A stretch of DNA of 64,000 bases from Polytrichum commune. Its lineage: Eukaryota > Streptophyta > Polytrichopsida > Polytrichales > Polytrichaceae. Positions 1 to 13,000 of this stretch are shown piece by piece (within the stretch, counting starts at the first letter, position 1; every line of letters begins with the position of its first letter). The notes beneath the pieces are model-generated. The model saw only the letters and a program-made list of their open reading frames with translations, searched no databases and was not told the DNA's origin. A program made the position numbers and the translations under genes. The stretch spans positions 16,085,001 to 16,149,000 of the forward strand of contig OX485807.1 of assembly GCA_950295325.1 (NCBI GenBank), written 5' to 3'.

Positions 1-14
1 TTCTTTGACCTCTT

Positions 15-340
15 GTAACTTTTGCATCTCAACTTGGCTTTTGGAATCTATAATAGCAATCTTCATGATTACCTAGTATTTGCTTGTAATTATGACCAAA
101 GGACACCAAAATGGCATGTCAAAATATAACGATGAGGTTGAATTGTGTGCTCAAAATATAGACACCAATCTCAACCTCTAATAAAATTTGCATTTCAACT
201 ATGATTATGAAACCCGGTTTGAATTAATAATCACCATGATTCTTAATTACTTGTAGGTATGACCAGACGCTATAAAGGCATATATCACAATGAGGTTGGG
301 TTGTGTGCTCAAAACATAGACACCATTCTAGGTTCAATAA
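15..340 (+). repeat. Two degenerate tandem copies of a dispersed repeat
   Basis: Two adjacent stretches (about 15-180 and 185-340) share the same order of phrases: a 'tttgcat..caact' start, a block around 'catgatt..tta', a 'tatgacca' block, then 'gaggttg..ttgtgtgctcaaaa.atagacacca'. A related stretch occurs near 57,040-57,160. No coding capacity is visible. This is probably a decayed, unclassified transposon family. Confidence 0.45.
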
Positions 341-1019
341 TTCAACACAAATGAGTGGGCTCATGTCATCACATAAAGAAACAGGAGAGTTTTCACTTCG
401 ACTTCTTAATATAGTTTTTTCTCCTCGACTCCGAATCAAATTCTGGAACTTGAAATAACACTCTTCATGATAATTTTGTGAGGTAATTCCCAAACTAATC
501 CAACATTTGAAATTGTTTGTTTGTGGAGTTGTAAGCGCCACAATATAGTCACATTCCTTATTCATAGTAGATGCAACTAATAACATTGAGAGTGATCCCA
601 TTGAGAAGCGGGAATAGAACAATGATGTCACCTTTGGTATCGCCTTCACCAAATAGGCAATGCACCTTCAAAGTTCTTGCTTTAAAAAAACAACAAAAAC
701 AACAAAAGAACATCATAATGTACTTGACATGTGAAGAAATACTTGTTCGCCTATCCATGGCCATGTTTTGAGGGGGGGGTGGCATGTATAGGTTTAAATT
801 GTCTATGTTAGTAGGGGTTTATGATGTCGAATTATATGTGTTACTTTATGAGTGTACCGGTGTGGGTCTTATATGATTGCATATGGATTGTTTCTATGGT
901 TCATTTTCCGCATCTCATATTAAAATGTGGAAAAGGGTGGGATGAAAATGTCTATCCATAGTTGGATATTTTCGAAGGACATGACATGGCTATGATTCTC
1001 TACGATATCGGCATTTCCT

Positions 1020-1216
1020 TCAATGAATGAGGAGAATCGACAACTACTAGTTGACGTTCAAGACTTTTGGGAAAAAACACACATGGATTTTGGGGAATCT
1101 AAAGAATATACCTCGAAGTAATAAATAAGAACCAAAAGATGTCAACATGTAATCATTTGGACTTGGAAATACTAGGATTTTGACCATCTATGTCTAAAAT
1201 ATCTCCCTACAATGAA
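1020..1216. mobile_element. Degenerate relative of the hAT-type MITE at 3587
   Basis: The interior matches the small element at 3587-3812, sharing the phrases 'ggatgtcaacatgtaa' (here with 'aagatgtcaac') and 'ggacttg..aa.actaggat'. The ends are badly decayed ('gaggagaatcg' on the left, 'tatctccctac' on the right), and I see no target-site duplication. I treat it as an old copy of the same family. Confidence 0.45.
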
Positions 1217-2429
1217 CAACTAGGTGCATCCAGAATGAATTATAGTTCTTAGAGGTTGTCGAGTTGTTGACGTTGCTTTCTCATGCAAGGAATATATTAT
1301 AAGTACAGTAGAAAAATGGAAAACGATGAATGGCCACTACTGGTGCACTAGATTATTAGGAATAGAATGATCATTGTGTGGACCCAAAATGGTTGATTGT
1401 AAAACTAGTGGTCCGAAAAGGATGTAGTGATTGGCTAGATAGGACATGTTTCACAACACTTGATATCACTTTTGGGTGCCTTTGAGTTAACCATTTTTGT
1501 TTGCATATGTGTGCATAGTATGATATTTTGATGCTCAAATCATGAAGACCCTACTGTACAAGTAGGGGGTTTGACTTACTTGCCTCTTTGAGAAAATGTA
1601 ACTAATTATTAACATGAAATAACTTGCATCCCTTGTCGTTGCCTCTACTCCCTCTTTGAAAACAAATTGCGCAAATTTCAAGCCGCTCTTTTTGGCTGAA
1701 TCAACTTATATTCACCGTTTTTCTACCTTACTCGGTCTATGGAAAAGATGACCCACCAAGTGACCATGGTACCCCCAAGAATAGGTGTTTGTAATAAGTC
1801 ACAATTCAAGCTAGGTGCACTCTACTTAGTCCTCAACTTGTTTTCTCTCAAAAGTGCCAAAAGATTTTGTATTTATAATTAGAAAGTTTAATACATATTT
1901 TTATACAATTAAGATGGAGAATTTATCGCATAGCATCTTTAGGGTCGTTCACACCAAGACCATAGCAAAGGAATGTTTCATTCAATAGTACCTCACTTGA
2001 TTGGCTATGACCATTGGAAGTGGGTGCATAACATTACTCAAACAATGGATTGAGGTAAATGTACCTTATTTGGTTAGTGGTCTTATGTGGTCACCTATTT
2101 TTGGGTCTCATAAGGAGTGAAGTAGCCATTAAAAGAACAATGATGTTGAGCTTAGTTAAGAGATTTCAAATTACCTAATTAATTTAAGATTAAGAGTGAG
2201 ATGCCTCTCATGAAGGCCTTGCCTTCCCATTGTCTTCATTCCAAATACAAATTCATAGAACACAAGAAAAACTGACCATTTGTGGCACGGTTATGTTATG
2301 TTTGGTGTGCCCAACTTTTAGGTTGGAATATGGTCACATGATGCAAATGTCTTAACCCTTAGCCTAAATTGAAACCTTCGTGTATGTTTGATTGAACAAG
2401 AAGTATTTGTAGGTCGATGTCTTTATTCA

Positions 2430-4182
2430 TGTTTTGTTGATTTTAGAAATCTTTTGACATGGTTCCACATGACAAACTTTGGGAACACCTCCAACATTTA
2501 GGTGTGCCGCTACATTTACAACAAGTTGTAGAAGTGATGTATACCATAGTCTATGCAGAGGTATGAATCAACAAAGACACACATGCTGAAATAATGTCTG
2601 ACATCAGTGTAACACAATGATGTCCCCTTTCTCCCACAATGTTTGGCTCACACATCGATGAACTTGAAACTTATTTGGATGAGATTGACAAAGATTCTTT
2701 GTGTTTATTTAATACGGTGGTTGCCATTCTTCTCTATGTTGATGATGTTGTTTTTCTCTTTAAATCATGATTAGTTTTACAAAGACTTCTAAACAAACTA
2801 TCTGAATTTTGCACTTTTTCTATCCTTGACATCAATTTATCTAAGACCAAAATCTTGATCTTTGGTCACAATGAAAGGAAATTAAACCAATAGGCTTTTT
2901 ACCTAGTCATAGACCAAATCAAGATAACCCGTGAATACAAAATACCTCAAGATTGATCTCTACTCACATGGCCACTTTGAATCATCAAGTAAGAGGCAAA
3001 ATATTGCAGGTATGAAAACCCTAATGGGCACCTTGAGGAAAGAAACAATAGTTAGAGTTACATTTTGGGAACTCAAATCACATCCATATTAGACTTTGGT
3101 GCTTCCAACTTTTACATATGGCGCTGAAATTTGGGGAGGGGACTTTAAAAATATATATATTACCAAAAAACTCTCATTGGATGGTTTTTGAGAAGGGCAT
3201 GAAGATACATATGATGTCTCACGTCAAAGTGCGTTCTTCAACAACCTATCATATTTTGTTGGCCAAATTTGGAGAACTTCCCATGGTATTATACCGCTCT
3301 AAATCCAACTATAAGTTTTCAATAATGACTTGCCCTCCTCTTGGGTAGTTAGTCGAACAATGTCACTTTCTCGTCATGTTGATGAACAAGGGGGGAAAAC
3401 CTGGCATAAATCTACAACCTTGTGGATAGCATCTTGGTATCTATCTCATCATGGGGACAACCCAACAACATAAAAAATCACATTGATAATATCAAAGAGG
3501 TTTTTCTTGCTAAAGAGTGGAATTCTTTCCATCTTGTGGGGAAGAGACTAGATTATCTACATCTCAAGGATTTTCTCAAATATGATCTATGATCGGGGAG
3601 AACCGGCAGTTAGTTACAGATGAACCGGTTGAGTTTGAGAAATAACCGGTTGAAGTTCAAGACTGCAGGAAAATTACCAATCATTTTAGAGGAATTTATA
3701 GGAATATACCCCAATTTAAGAAAGGAAACCGAAGGATGTCAACATGTAACCGGTTGGACTTGCAAACACTAGGATCTCAACCGATTATGCCCAAAAATCT
3801 CCCCGATCACTGAATATGATTATGAATTGTACTTGAAGCAACCATTGACACCACCATAACGTAAGATCATCGTTGCTTACCGCATCTCGAATCATAGACT
3901 TGCCATCAAAATTGGACGGTGGTCAACTATCCTTATCTCTAGAGATAATAGATTATGCCACTTTTGCTCTTATAATGTAGTTGAAATGAAGCACACTTTG
4001 TGTTGGAGTGTCCCTTATATAACTTCAGTAGAGATGAGTTTCAAACACTATTTGAGAAGGTAGTATTAGGGCATCTCAAGTCTTTCTTTCAATTAGACCA
4101 ACAAGTTGATATTAGCCTCTACCTCATAGAGGCCACCACACTCCGCCACTCTAAGGAATTAGCCAGTTTGACACCACCCTGA
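2430..4182 (+). pseudogene. LINE (non-LTR retrotransposon) reverse transcriptase remnant
   Basis: Conceptual translation shows RT landmarks in order. A 'FDMVPHDKLWEHLQHLGVP' block starts near 2455, a 'CPLSPTMF' block near 2625, and the catalytic YVDD box is at 2735-2746 (LYVDDVVFL). It is followed by a thumb-like 'LSKTKILIFGHN' segment. Further on (about 3950-4070) a C-terminal zinc-finger-like segment reads C-x2-C...H...CPLYNFSRDEF, as at the end of many plant LINE ORF2 proteins. Many in-frame stops and frame changes show that it is dead. A 226-bp hAT-type element has inserted at 3587. No poly(A) tail or target-site duplication could be assigned. Confidence 0.72.
3587..3812. mobile_element. 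hAT-like MITE with 8-bp target-site duplication
   Basis: The ends are inverted: CTATGATCGGGGAGA on the left and, read from the right end inwards, CAGTGATCGGGGAGA. The element is flanked by AATATGAT at 3579-3586 and 3813-3820, a perfect 8-bp direct repeat. Eight-bp TSDs with CA/CT..TG-type ends fit the hAT superfamily. There is no coding capacity. It sits inside the LINE remnant, so it is younger than that LINE. Confidence 0.8.
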
Positions 4183-4389
4183 TGTATCCTTAGTCCCATA
4201 AGCCTTTTGGCTTCCCGGACTCTAAAATTGATTACATTTCATTTCATTGCAAGAAAAATAGTTTGTGCTTTAAGAGTGCTTTGAAGCTTGAGGTTGCAAC
4301 TTTGAGAATCATTCTCAACTTATAGTGCATCACTTGTGACTGGCAGAGAGAGAGAGAAGAAACGCTGACCATGCGATCAACGTGATTGG

Positions 4390-4510
4390 AATGCCCGTTC
4401 GACCCACCCTTTGTATTATGCCCTCAGGATATAATACCAGTGGTGTAGGACTACTAACCCCTCTCGGGGTGGGCACTATAGTAACCAGACTAGCCAGGTG
4501 CCTATGGGCA
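4390..4510 (-). repeat. Possible fragment of the SINE family seen at 53.3 kb, reversed
   Basis: The stretch around 4450-4497 (actactaacccctctcggg, then gggcactatagtaacc) resembles the reverse complement of the middle of the SINE at 53259-53628, which contains ggggagagtagta and cactatagtgccc. The similarity is limited to about 50-100 bp and judged by eye. Confidence 0.35.
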
Positions 4511-5442
4511 CTTATCAGTTGGGTATACTTCCTTAGCTTTCGTTGGCATTTATTCTTGTATTTTTCATCCTACTTATTAGTTCGCTAGTTGGTGTATAAG
4601 GGAATCTAATAGTGGTTATGCGTCTGTTGGTAGTGGCTCATTGTTTTCTATTCTTCTTTTGTGTAGGATTATGAACATAGCATATTGTATGGCAATAACG
4701 TTAATTTCCTCAAATGTGTGTTTGATGTTTACCTTAGGGATTTTAAGTATCTTGTGACTGGCACATTGATGTTGATGCAAGCATTATGTGATTTAGAACT
4801 CACTCAAAATATGACCTGGAACCTTTGACCGAACACATACAATTTCAACTTCACTTCAACCCCCGAACTTACAACAAGTTTGCTACGATTTCAAACTAGT
4901 AAAACTCACAATAAAGCTAAGGTTGGATTATTGATGTTGACGTTGGTATTGGTGCAAGCAAATCAGATGTGATGATGGATAGCCAAGCGACGAGACACTT
5001 TAGATTCTCAAAACCCTAGATCTTCTGGTGGCACTAATTTCATAGCGTAAAGAAATTCCGTATCACCTTCCACTTATTTCTCACACACACTATTAATCAG
5101 CCGTCCTTGAATGGGATAATTAATGTAGATGATACATTCACATGTATTACTAGAACATAAGTAATTAGTCATAAATTAATATCATGTGCATTGTAACTTT
5201 TTATTATTATCACTAGGCTACATAGTATCCAGCAGGGGCCAAACTGATATATTCTATATATTAATCAACGGTATTCAATGCCACACTCTTGAAACAAAAA
5301 TTTAAAAACTTGCCACCCTTTTGTTTTCCCGATTGCCAAGCAAAATGATATATATATATATATATATATATACTTGATTGTCCATCGGGGTGTCTCAAGG
5401 CTTGCTCTCAATGTCAAAGAATGCTCTAGAACATTGCCATAG
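4511..5442. other. No gene seen; AT-rich intergenic DNA
   Basis: Only short ORFs with no recognisable motif occur here. A (TA)n microsatellite of about 24 bp lies at 5349-5372. I can support nothing else. Confidence 0.5.
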
Positions 5443-5961
5443 AAGCTAAGGGCCGCTTCACACAGGAGACTGAGAGCCCGTTACCATTACATTTCAAGCA
5501 CTCTCATTGGTGGAAAAGGCGGAGCCGGTCCAAGTTCGCTTCACACTACACTTGAGGGACCCCAACGGAGTATGTGAATGCATGATAGATGTGAAGTCCA
5601 CATGGATTCCTACATGTCATCAAATGGATCATGTTTCATGGTCATTTGGATTATTTGTAAAAACCACTTCTTGGAAGTAGGCCTAACATAAAACCAAGCG
5701 ACCATGGCACTCCGAACGCTCACAACCGTTGGTTTATTCTATTTTATCATGCGTGAGGACCCACATGAATAGAAATTCATTGAAATAGGATTTGGTTGAG
5801 GGCCCGGTCACATATGGCTTCACACTACACTTGAGGATCCGTGACCACACTACATGATTTTGGAGGTGTGTGTGTTGGGACTGCCTTTGGACACTTTCTT
5901 TTGGGCTCTCACAATTTCATGGTCACGGCTCTTGGCTCATGTGTGAAGTGGCCCTTAGCTT
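5443..5961. mobile_element. MITE of about 519 bp with AAGCTAAGGGCC termini
   Basis: The left end AAGCTAAGGGCCGCTTCACA is mirrored at the right end, whose inward reading is AAGCTAAGGGCCACTTCACA. The interior has two direct copies of 'cttcacactacacttgagg' (near 5540 and 5818) and no coding potential. The outer target-site duplication is not clear because the TIR may include it. Superfamily not assigned. Confidence 0.7.
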
Positions 5962-6338
5962 AAAAGCTCTAACTTAACCTTGCAGTGGGGAGTTTCAATG
6001 GACTCAACCTAGCTAGATGAATATCCATGCAAAGTTGGAGGACGAGCAACATCCGTACTCAGCAGTGACACATTTTCAAACTACTCTATTGAGCACAAAA
6101 TGCGGAATTTGGATCATTAACTTGTTAAGCTTAGTTGTCTTCAATCCCGAGTTATTTGAAAAATTCAACAAGTGAAGTATTAATTTCAACTAGTAGGTCT
6201 AGGGAACTGTTGGGGCCGCTATTTGAAGTTTTGCTCAAAGGCTTAGTGAGAACTTTCGACGAGGAGGAGGAGGAGTCACTTTAGGTGCAAAATAGGTTCA
6301 TGGGCCTAATGTGGTCACTCTTCACAATCTTAGACTTA

Positions 6339-6899
6339 GGGTTGGTTTACACCATGGATCATGAAGTTGGACCATGGAAGATGGCCTTCTTCTATGGCCC
6401 AACCTGATGGTCCAACTTCTATTGTCCGATTTTTTATTTATTTTTAAATTACAAAGCCTTTGCTGCCCCTCACTAGGTGTAAACCGAATGTGGACCAAGA
6501 GGAACGACCATGCACCAAAATGTGAATGTGTTGATTTTCTTTTTAATGTATGCCCCAAAAGGGTAGTTTTGAAGGGAAAAAAAATCAAGTTTGACCATTC
6601 TCTTGTCGTCTCTTCCCTCAAAAAATGTTTCATTCAAAATTTGTTAAAACAACATTTCTTTGCCATGGTCCCCCTACCTTTTTCTACTAGAGCATCTTTT
6701 TTTACTCTCCCATCGCAAAATCCGTTGGACCATGTTAGTGGATAATGTAGGCCTTAAAATATGCCTTTTGAGGACCTCGAACTCCATAGCCACTCAGACA
6801 ATTTTTTCCTTGATGTAAATTGAAGTGGTCCCGGGACGAGTTCAACAACCAATCACAGGGCCTCGGGATGACTTCATGGTCCATGGTGTGAACAACCCC
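6339..6899. mobile_element. PIF/Harbinger-like MITE with TTA target-site duplication
   Basis: The left end GGGTTGGTTTACACCATGGA and the inward-read right end GGGGTTGTTCACACCATGGA form a TIR of about 29 bp. TTA occurs immediately outside both ends (6336-6338 and 6900-6902), the 3-bp duplication typical of PIF/Harbinger. Interior phrases (actaggtgtaaaccgaatgt, taggccttaaaat) are shared with the larger copy at 50640-51830. The two ORFs seen over it on opposite strands are fortuitous. Confidence 0.78.
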
Positions 6900-6902
6900 T
6901 TA

Positions 6903-9900
6903 CATTCGAGTGGTATGTCATGACAAGGAGTGGTGTAGTTATGAATGAACGCTATGTCCTCAAATTATATAGAAAATTATTCTTGGTTCAAATGCCAATA
7001 CGATTGAAAGGTTATATGTGATCACTGCAATAGTGAAAGGAATCCTCACTTCGACTTCCTCTAATGTTTGCGTGTCAGCTCCGGCGATGCTGAAACTTGA
7101 AGAAGGTCAACAAGCAATGCGGTTTTTAATAACTAATCGTATGAGATTATTCTCTATCCAATACAACAAACAAGATTGTCTATGGAGTTGGAAGTGCCCA
7201 CAATAAGGCTAGATACTAATATGGTGGCATTGAATTCTCACATTTAGTGGCTTTCATGTACCTTTTGTGTGGATTCAATCTTACGTGTTAAAAAATGTTT
7301 TTTTCTTGAAAAATCCTCTTTGCAAAAAAAAACTAAGCATGTAGGCAATGGAGCATTACTAAAAATAAGTGCATGTCTTCTCCAGATAGAGGGAATTATT
7401 GTATACGAGCGTATACTGAATTGCCACGTGGATACTACAATACTACTCATTGAATCTGTAAATCATATGTTCAACACTCCCACTAATTCATTGAGTATTA
7501 GGTCACGAATTAGGGTATGATGTATATCATTTCTTGACCCCCTACAGGTTTGTTGCCGATTCATCACAAATGACCTTGAATGCACTAACTAGGGGTCATT
7601 TAAACCGTTTTTGGTGTCAAATCACAAAAAAAACTAACCTCTGGATTGTGAACTGTCTCAGGGCTTTTATGTTTGGACGTATGAGAGGTACATTTGTATA
7701 CAATAATTCCCTCTCTATGTCTTCTCCCATCATGGCAAGGTAGGGAGTACATTGCCTTGCCCACACTCGGGCCACTTGCTACTCCTTGACAGCAAGAGGA
7801 GTCCCTCTCGACAGAGGATGTTCATCTCCTTACGATATTTACTGCTGCCAGTAAGGATTTTCGTCCTACTCACATATCCTCGTTGGATGTAATACGCTGC
7901 AGTTACGCCCATTCACTTCACTACATACAAAACAAAAGCTCCTATCAAGATGGAATCTGTCCCATTGTCGTGGGCAACTTGTTGGCACGAGTGTGGGCGT
8001 GCTATAAGCAGTGCGTTACATTTCACATATGTTTCGTCCGTACCATGGTTTACAATTTCATAAGGAGATTCTTGTCCTTCTCCACCATTGCCCAATTGAA
8101 TGTGTGCATCCCAACCTCCGCAAATCAAGCTTAGATCGAGGCTTGTTGGCCATTCCTTCACACTTGTTCTTGTTCTTACTCCATTCGTACCGGTTGTGTT
8201 CATCACAAATTCAACTAAGCAAGCAGCTCCAACATACTGCCATTTTTTTCACCTTGACATCAAGGTTTTTAACATAAAGATGTCGAGTAAGATGAGAGAA
8301 AAGGGTCTATATTACCTTATGTGCATGTCAAATTAGACATATTAAAATTAACAAGTCAATTGTCGAATTTTGTGGGATATTTGGTAATTTCTATTGAACA
8401 AGCTTGCCTGATGTTCATTTTGTTCAATAACTAACCAAGGAATATAGAAAGTCTATGTCTCATATGGTACTTGACATCTACCTACATGTAGAATACAACC
8501 ATAGTATCATGGGAGGGTTCGACACCATAATCTACTTTTGTGCAACATTGAGTTCACTATCGGTTTGTGTTAATAGTTTTGTGACACGTGACACTTTTTA
8601 CTTCAATTGAAATCAATAAGTGGGGAAGCTACCATAATATTACAATATTTGACATTATGAAGTTGACTTCAAACAACTCACACATTATCAATGCGCATGT
8701 TCATCGTGTCCAAGATCTCCAACATCTTCCAATAGACCTTATAGTGTTGAAAGCATGTAATTTTAAACTAAAAATATGAAGTTCATGTGCCTAAATTTTT
8801 GGATAATCCAAGTCACCCAAACCCCCCAAAAACATGTATGTGAAACCCGACCCAAACGTATGGTATTGGCATTGTTACAAGTTGATGATTATAAGGGTAG
8901 GTATTCACATGTGATTCTATGTTTTGAGCTCATCAATATAAGGAAATTAACATGCGCCCTTATTATTACACATGAGTGGTTAGTTTAACCGCATTGCAAT
9001 TGTGCGATAATTTTTTGCCTTGTCTTCCAAGCATGAGTGGTTTCTTGTCCTCAGTTTGTTCGATGGGTACATGAGTCACTTAACTTACACCACATATCAA
9101 GCATCCATGCACTTTTGAGCTTGGAGATTAAGCCAACAAAATCACTACCAAAGAATTTCGAAGAAGATTTCTACAAAGTAATTGCAATTGTTGCACACAT
9201 TGAATGATGTCAAGCCATAGATACTCTCAGGAAGGAGCAAACTATGGCATCCCTAATGTGACTCCCAAGGTCCTCCACCTCACCCAGTTCATTTTGTATG
9301 ACTAAAATTCATGCAAGTTGTAGTTTTATGTTGTGGGTTTTGAAGTTTTGTTAATCAAGTTAGCTCACCTCCCACTCTCGGTCCACATTCCACACATTTG
9401 TGATCCGTCAGTCTTAACCTGAGCTACTTAAATACCTACAAGGACATTTTTCTCCTCATCCCAAACATCCCTCGATCTTGTTAAGAAATAAGGAATATCT
9501 TCGCCTCTTTTGTTTTTCTTCCACTCCATCTGTAGTGGCTATTGAAATAGTCTATCGCATACCACCAAAATTGCATGCATGGTTATCATTTATATGTCAT
9601 GAGTGCTTACATCTCAAGACGCATTTGACAACTTGATCAATGCAAGGGAATATTATAATGCTCAAAACCCTCCAATAATGGTGTTTAATACACGCACACT
9701 AAGAACATGGTGTTTAAAAACCCCTATATTTCAACCAAGCATATCAACTTTCTCATCAATGCAATGAGAGTGGAGACTATGATGAATTTTCCAAATTCTT
9801 ACTTGTAGGTTCATTGTAGGAGGACCAAAAGTATTCCTTGAATTGTATGACAGTGATCCTTTGATGGTGCATCGCAACTTCTTTGTTTGCGACAATTCCT

Positions 9901-10036
9901 TGAAGATGTTCTTTTATTGCACATCTTAGAAATTGCTTTATTGCACAATCAGGCATTTTCAGCGTTAAGACTCTCACATTTTTGGGTTAAGATTACCAAT
10001 GTCATGTGTATAAATTTGGTTCTGGATGATTTGCAG
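6903..10036. other. Intergenic DNA upstream of the flippase gene; no supported gene
   Basis: Short ORFs only. On the minus strand 8206-7730 is one reading frame with a single internal stop at about 7913, but it shows no domain I recognise. A phrase near 7680 (atgagaggtaca.t.gtat.c) recurs near 55,830, so it is probably repeat-derived. The missing first exon and promoter of the P4-ATPase should lie somewhere here, but I cannot place them. Confidence 0.45.
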
Positions 10037-13000
10037 GTATTTAAAGGAGGTCAGCGACGAGTACGAGTGCATGTGACTGAGACGGCACGCAACAATGCCA
10101 TCGAAGCACAACAGTGAGCTCTTCAATCAGTATCTCCAATCCAGTTCTCCATGTCTTGCATGTTATGTTTGCAATTTCGTAAGAATTAGGGTTGACGTTG
10201 ATAGGAATTGAGCAAACGATATAACTGGCACATGATTTCAATTGAGGTGATCATATTAGGGTCAGTTAGGTCATTGACTGCATATCAATACATTGCTCCA
10301 ATAAACTTAGGGTTTCTTTGCCTTGGGGAAAGTGTTCACTCTTTTCCTCACGCCAGCTATTTCTTTTCAAACAATCGAGGAGTCATCTCGTGTTTTATGT
10401 AAATGTATATAAAAATGCTCAGTAGGTTGATAAGATCTCTGAATGGTGGTGGGTAGTAGATTTGCAAAGCTGTACTTCAAATTTGCATGGAATGTTGTCA
10501 GTGGAGGTGATCATATTAGAGATAGATACAATAAAACTTGCCAGAATTATCATGTTATCTCGCATCAAACATGAGAGTCAACTAAGTGTCTCTCTACTTA
10601 TTTCCATCAACACGTGCTCTTGTGGTTTTTGTGAAGATTGGTCCAATAACAAGTTGGTTTAATCGCATTTGTTGGTGTGGCATGGACCTGTAGATTCTGT
10701 ACAAACACAATTGTAACGGCTAGATACGACAGCTACAGTTTCATTCCCGTGAATCTATTCCAACAATTTCAAAGACCTGCGAACCTGTACTTTCTGCTAA
10801 TCTCTGCATTGCAGTGCAGACCCGAGTTGTCAACAGGCACGTGGGGGACTACCCTCACACCACTTCTATTTGTCCTCATTCTTAACGGACTAAAGGAAGG
10901 GTATGACGACTGGAAACGCAAGTCATCTGATAAAAAGGTTGCTTCCTTTTATAAAATGCAAGCGAAAATGCTTTTGTTTCCAGAAGAAAAGAAAAAAATC
11001 AGTGACACGTATAACTTCTTGAAGGGATGCTTGTGAGAGTACAAGATTTTGATTCAAAGATTGGATAGTGTCAAGCAAGGATGGATAATGGGTTTTTACC
11101 AATTCCGAAATGACTTTGTCCTCGTCATAAGGAGAGATCACCTTCTGGTGTTATGTCTGTGTGAGTCTTGAGCAAGGAGTGACTTAAACCAAGCGAAGGA
11201 ACATAGATATCTCCTAAGGTACCGAGGCCTTAAAGCAACATATTCCTTTTGGTGGCACCTATTTTTTTTTAATCTTTAAGCCATCAACAAGTGAGTGCAA
11301 CGGTGCCATCAAATAAGTCATTCTTGAAAGTGAGTAATCATGTGTGACATTAAGTATAAAACAACGCCACCTTGGTTATTTATAAGAGCAATGTAAGAAA
11401 GATGCGAGAGCACTTTTAGAAGACCATCAACTTTGGCAATCACAATGTTTGATTGGGGATCTCTCCCCCCAACGAGGCGGTGTAAGAGGTGAATCACGCA
11501 AGGGGGACAACACCTTCACTTGATAGAAGATCCTCACCTACAATAAGGTTGATTTTGTGGTGATTCTCACAGCAATAGACCCCCCCAGTGGAGAGTAAAA
11601 GGCTCTTTTCTTAAGATGACTTTGTGAATTTATGTTGTTTGCATATGATTCTTTCTTTCTTTCTTTTTTTGCTGACTCTCTATAGATTTGTTAATCTATT
11701 TTTGTTTTCATTGAAAATCTCCAATCTACTCAACCTTCCCGAAATAGCAAAAGTTTCTTAAAATGTCGCTTTTAAGCCCTCGGTACCTTACACATAAGCA
11801 GTTATGCATCATGTTTCTTTCATCGCATGTTAACTTAGTGAACTGCAAATTGGACTAAGGATTGGTTGTGCATAATGTTTGTTGAATGACAGGTTAACAA
11901 CCGTCAGGTCGAGATACTCAGGGACGACAATTTCCAAAGCGATAACTGGAGCACTGTAGTAGTTGGTGACATCCTTAAAGTAAACACCAATGAAGAATTT
12001 CCAGCCGACTTGGTATTCTTGTCATCCTCCGATCCGCAAGGTGAAAATCTAACGCTTCAGTAGATGTCACTTATACAACACTATATATACACTGTATTTT
12101 GGATCACCAATTCTACTTGTCTTGCTCAATACTGATTGTAAACCGCCCGTGTAATGTCACCAACACTAAATGTAAACCTATCATTATTTGTCATTCCTTG
12201 TGGAAAAAATTGGGTATTCTAGAATAACAATGTTGCAATTAACATCACTTACTAAGTGATTTCTCTTCCATATATCAATCATTGTACCGTAGAGGGCTCT
12301 CTATTCTTTCACAAAATATTTATTTTTCTCCTCACATTTTGTCATGTGTCATGCTCTTCTTCGCTGTAACCCACTTGTATCTCTTGTGGAAACTACATTC
12401 CGACACAGATGAAGATGAAATAGAGAGGCTTCTACGATAATAACGATGTTCTTTCATGCAGCAGTCCTTGCTTAGTGACGGTGGACTGTGATTGTAGGAT
12501 TGGCTTATGTGGAAACTGCAAACCTTGACGGGGAATCGAGCTTGAAACTTCGACATTCGTTCTACAGGCTCGCCAAATTAATGTTTCAAGGCGGTGACAT
12601 GTCATTGTCTGTCTTCAGTGGGATGGTGATAAGGTGTGAGAGGCCAAACAATCGAATGTTTCAATTCGAAGGCTCCATCAGCCTTCAGGTCAGAAACTGT
12701 ACGCAAAAATCGTCAAGTCTTACAACTTATGTCTATACACAATCCACGCAAATTGAACTTTGATCAGTTTGGTGAAGATCTTGTGCCTTGCGGTAGATGG
12801 GTCTTAAGTGGCTCGTTTTCTTGATCAGACTCCTAGATTTGATTGGTATGTGGTTTGGTTGAGGATCAAAGAGAAAACATCATAAAGACAACGTGTTTAA
12901 AAGAGATTGGACTACATCTTCAAATATTAATAGTTACTTTACATTCATAGTCAAGAATACAATTGGGGGAGGGATCTATGTATTCAGTCTAGAAATCAAC

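Noticed and set aside
6322-6745. Overlapping ORFs on both strands (103 and 123 residues)
   Set aside because: They lie wholly inside a MITE with TIRs and a TTA duplication and have no domain.
9887-10117. Whole 76-residue ORF as the flippase first exon
   Set aside because: Only the part from 10037 looks like a P4-ATPase N-terminus and is preceded by a good acceptor (ttgcag). The upstream part shows no family similarity, so the start is left unresolved.
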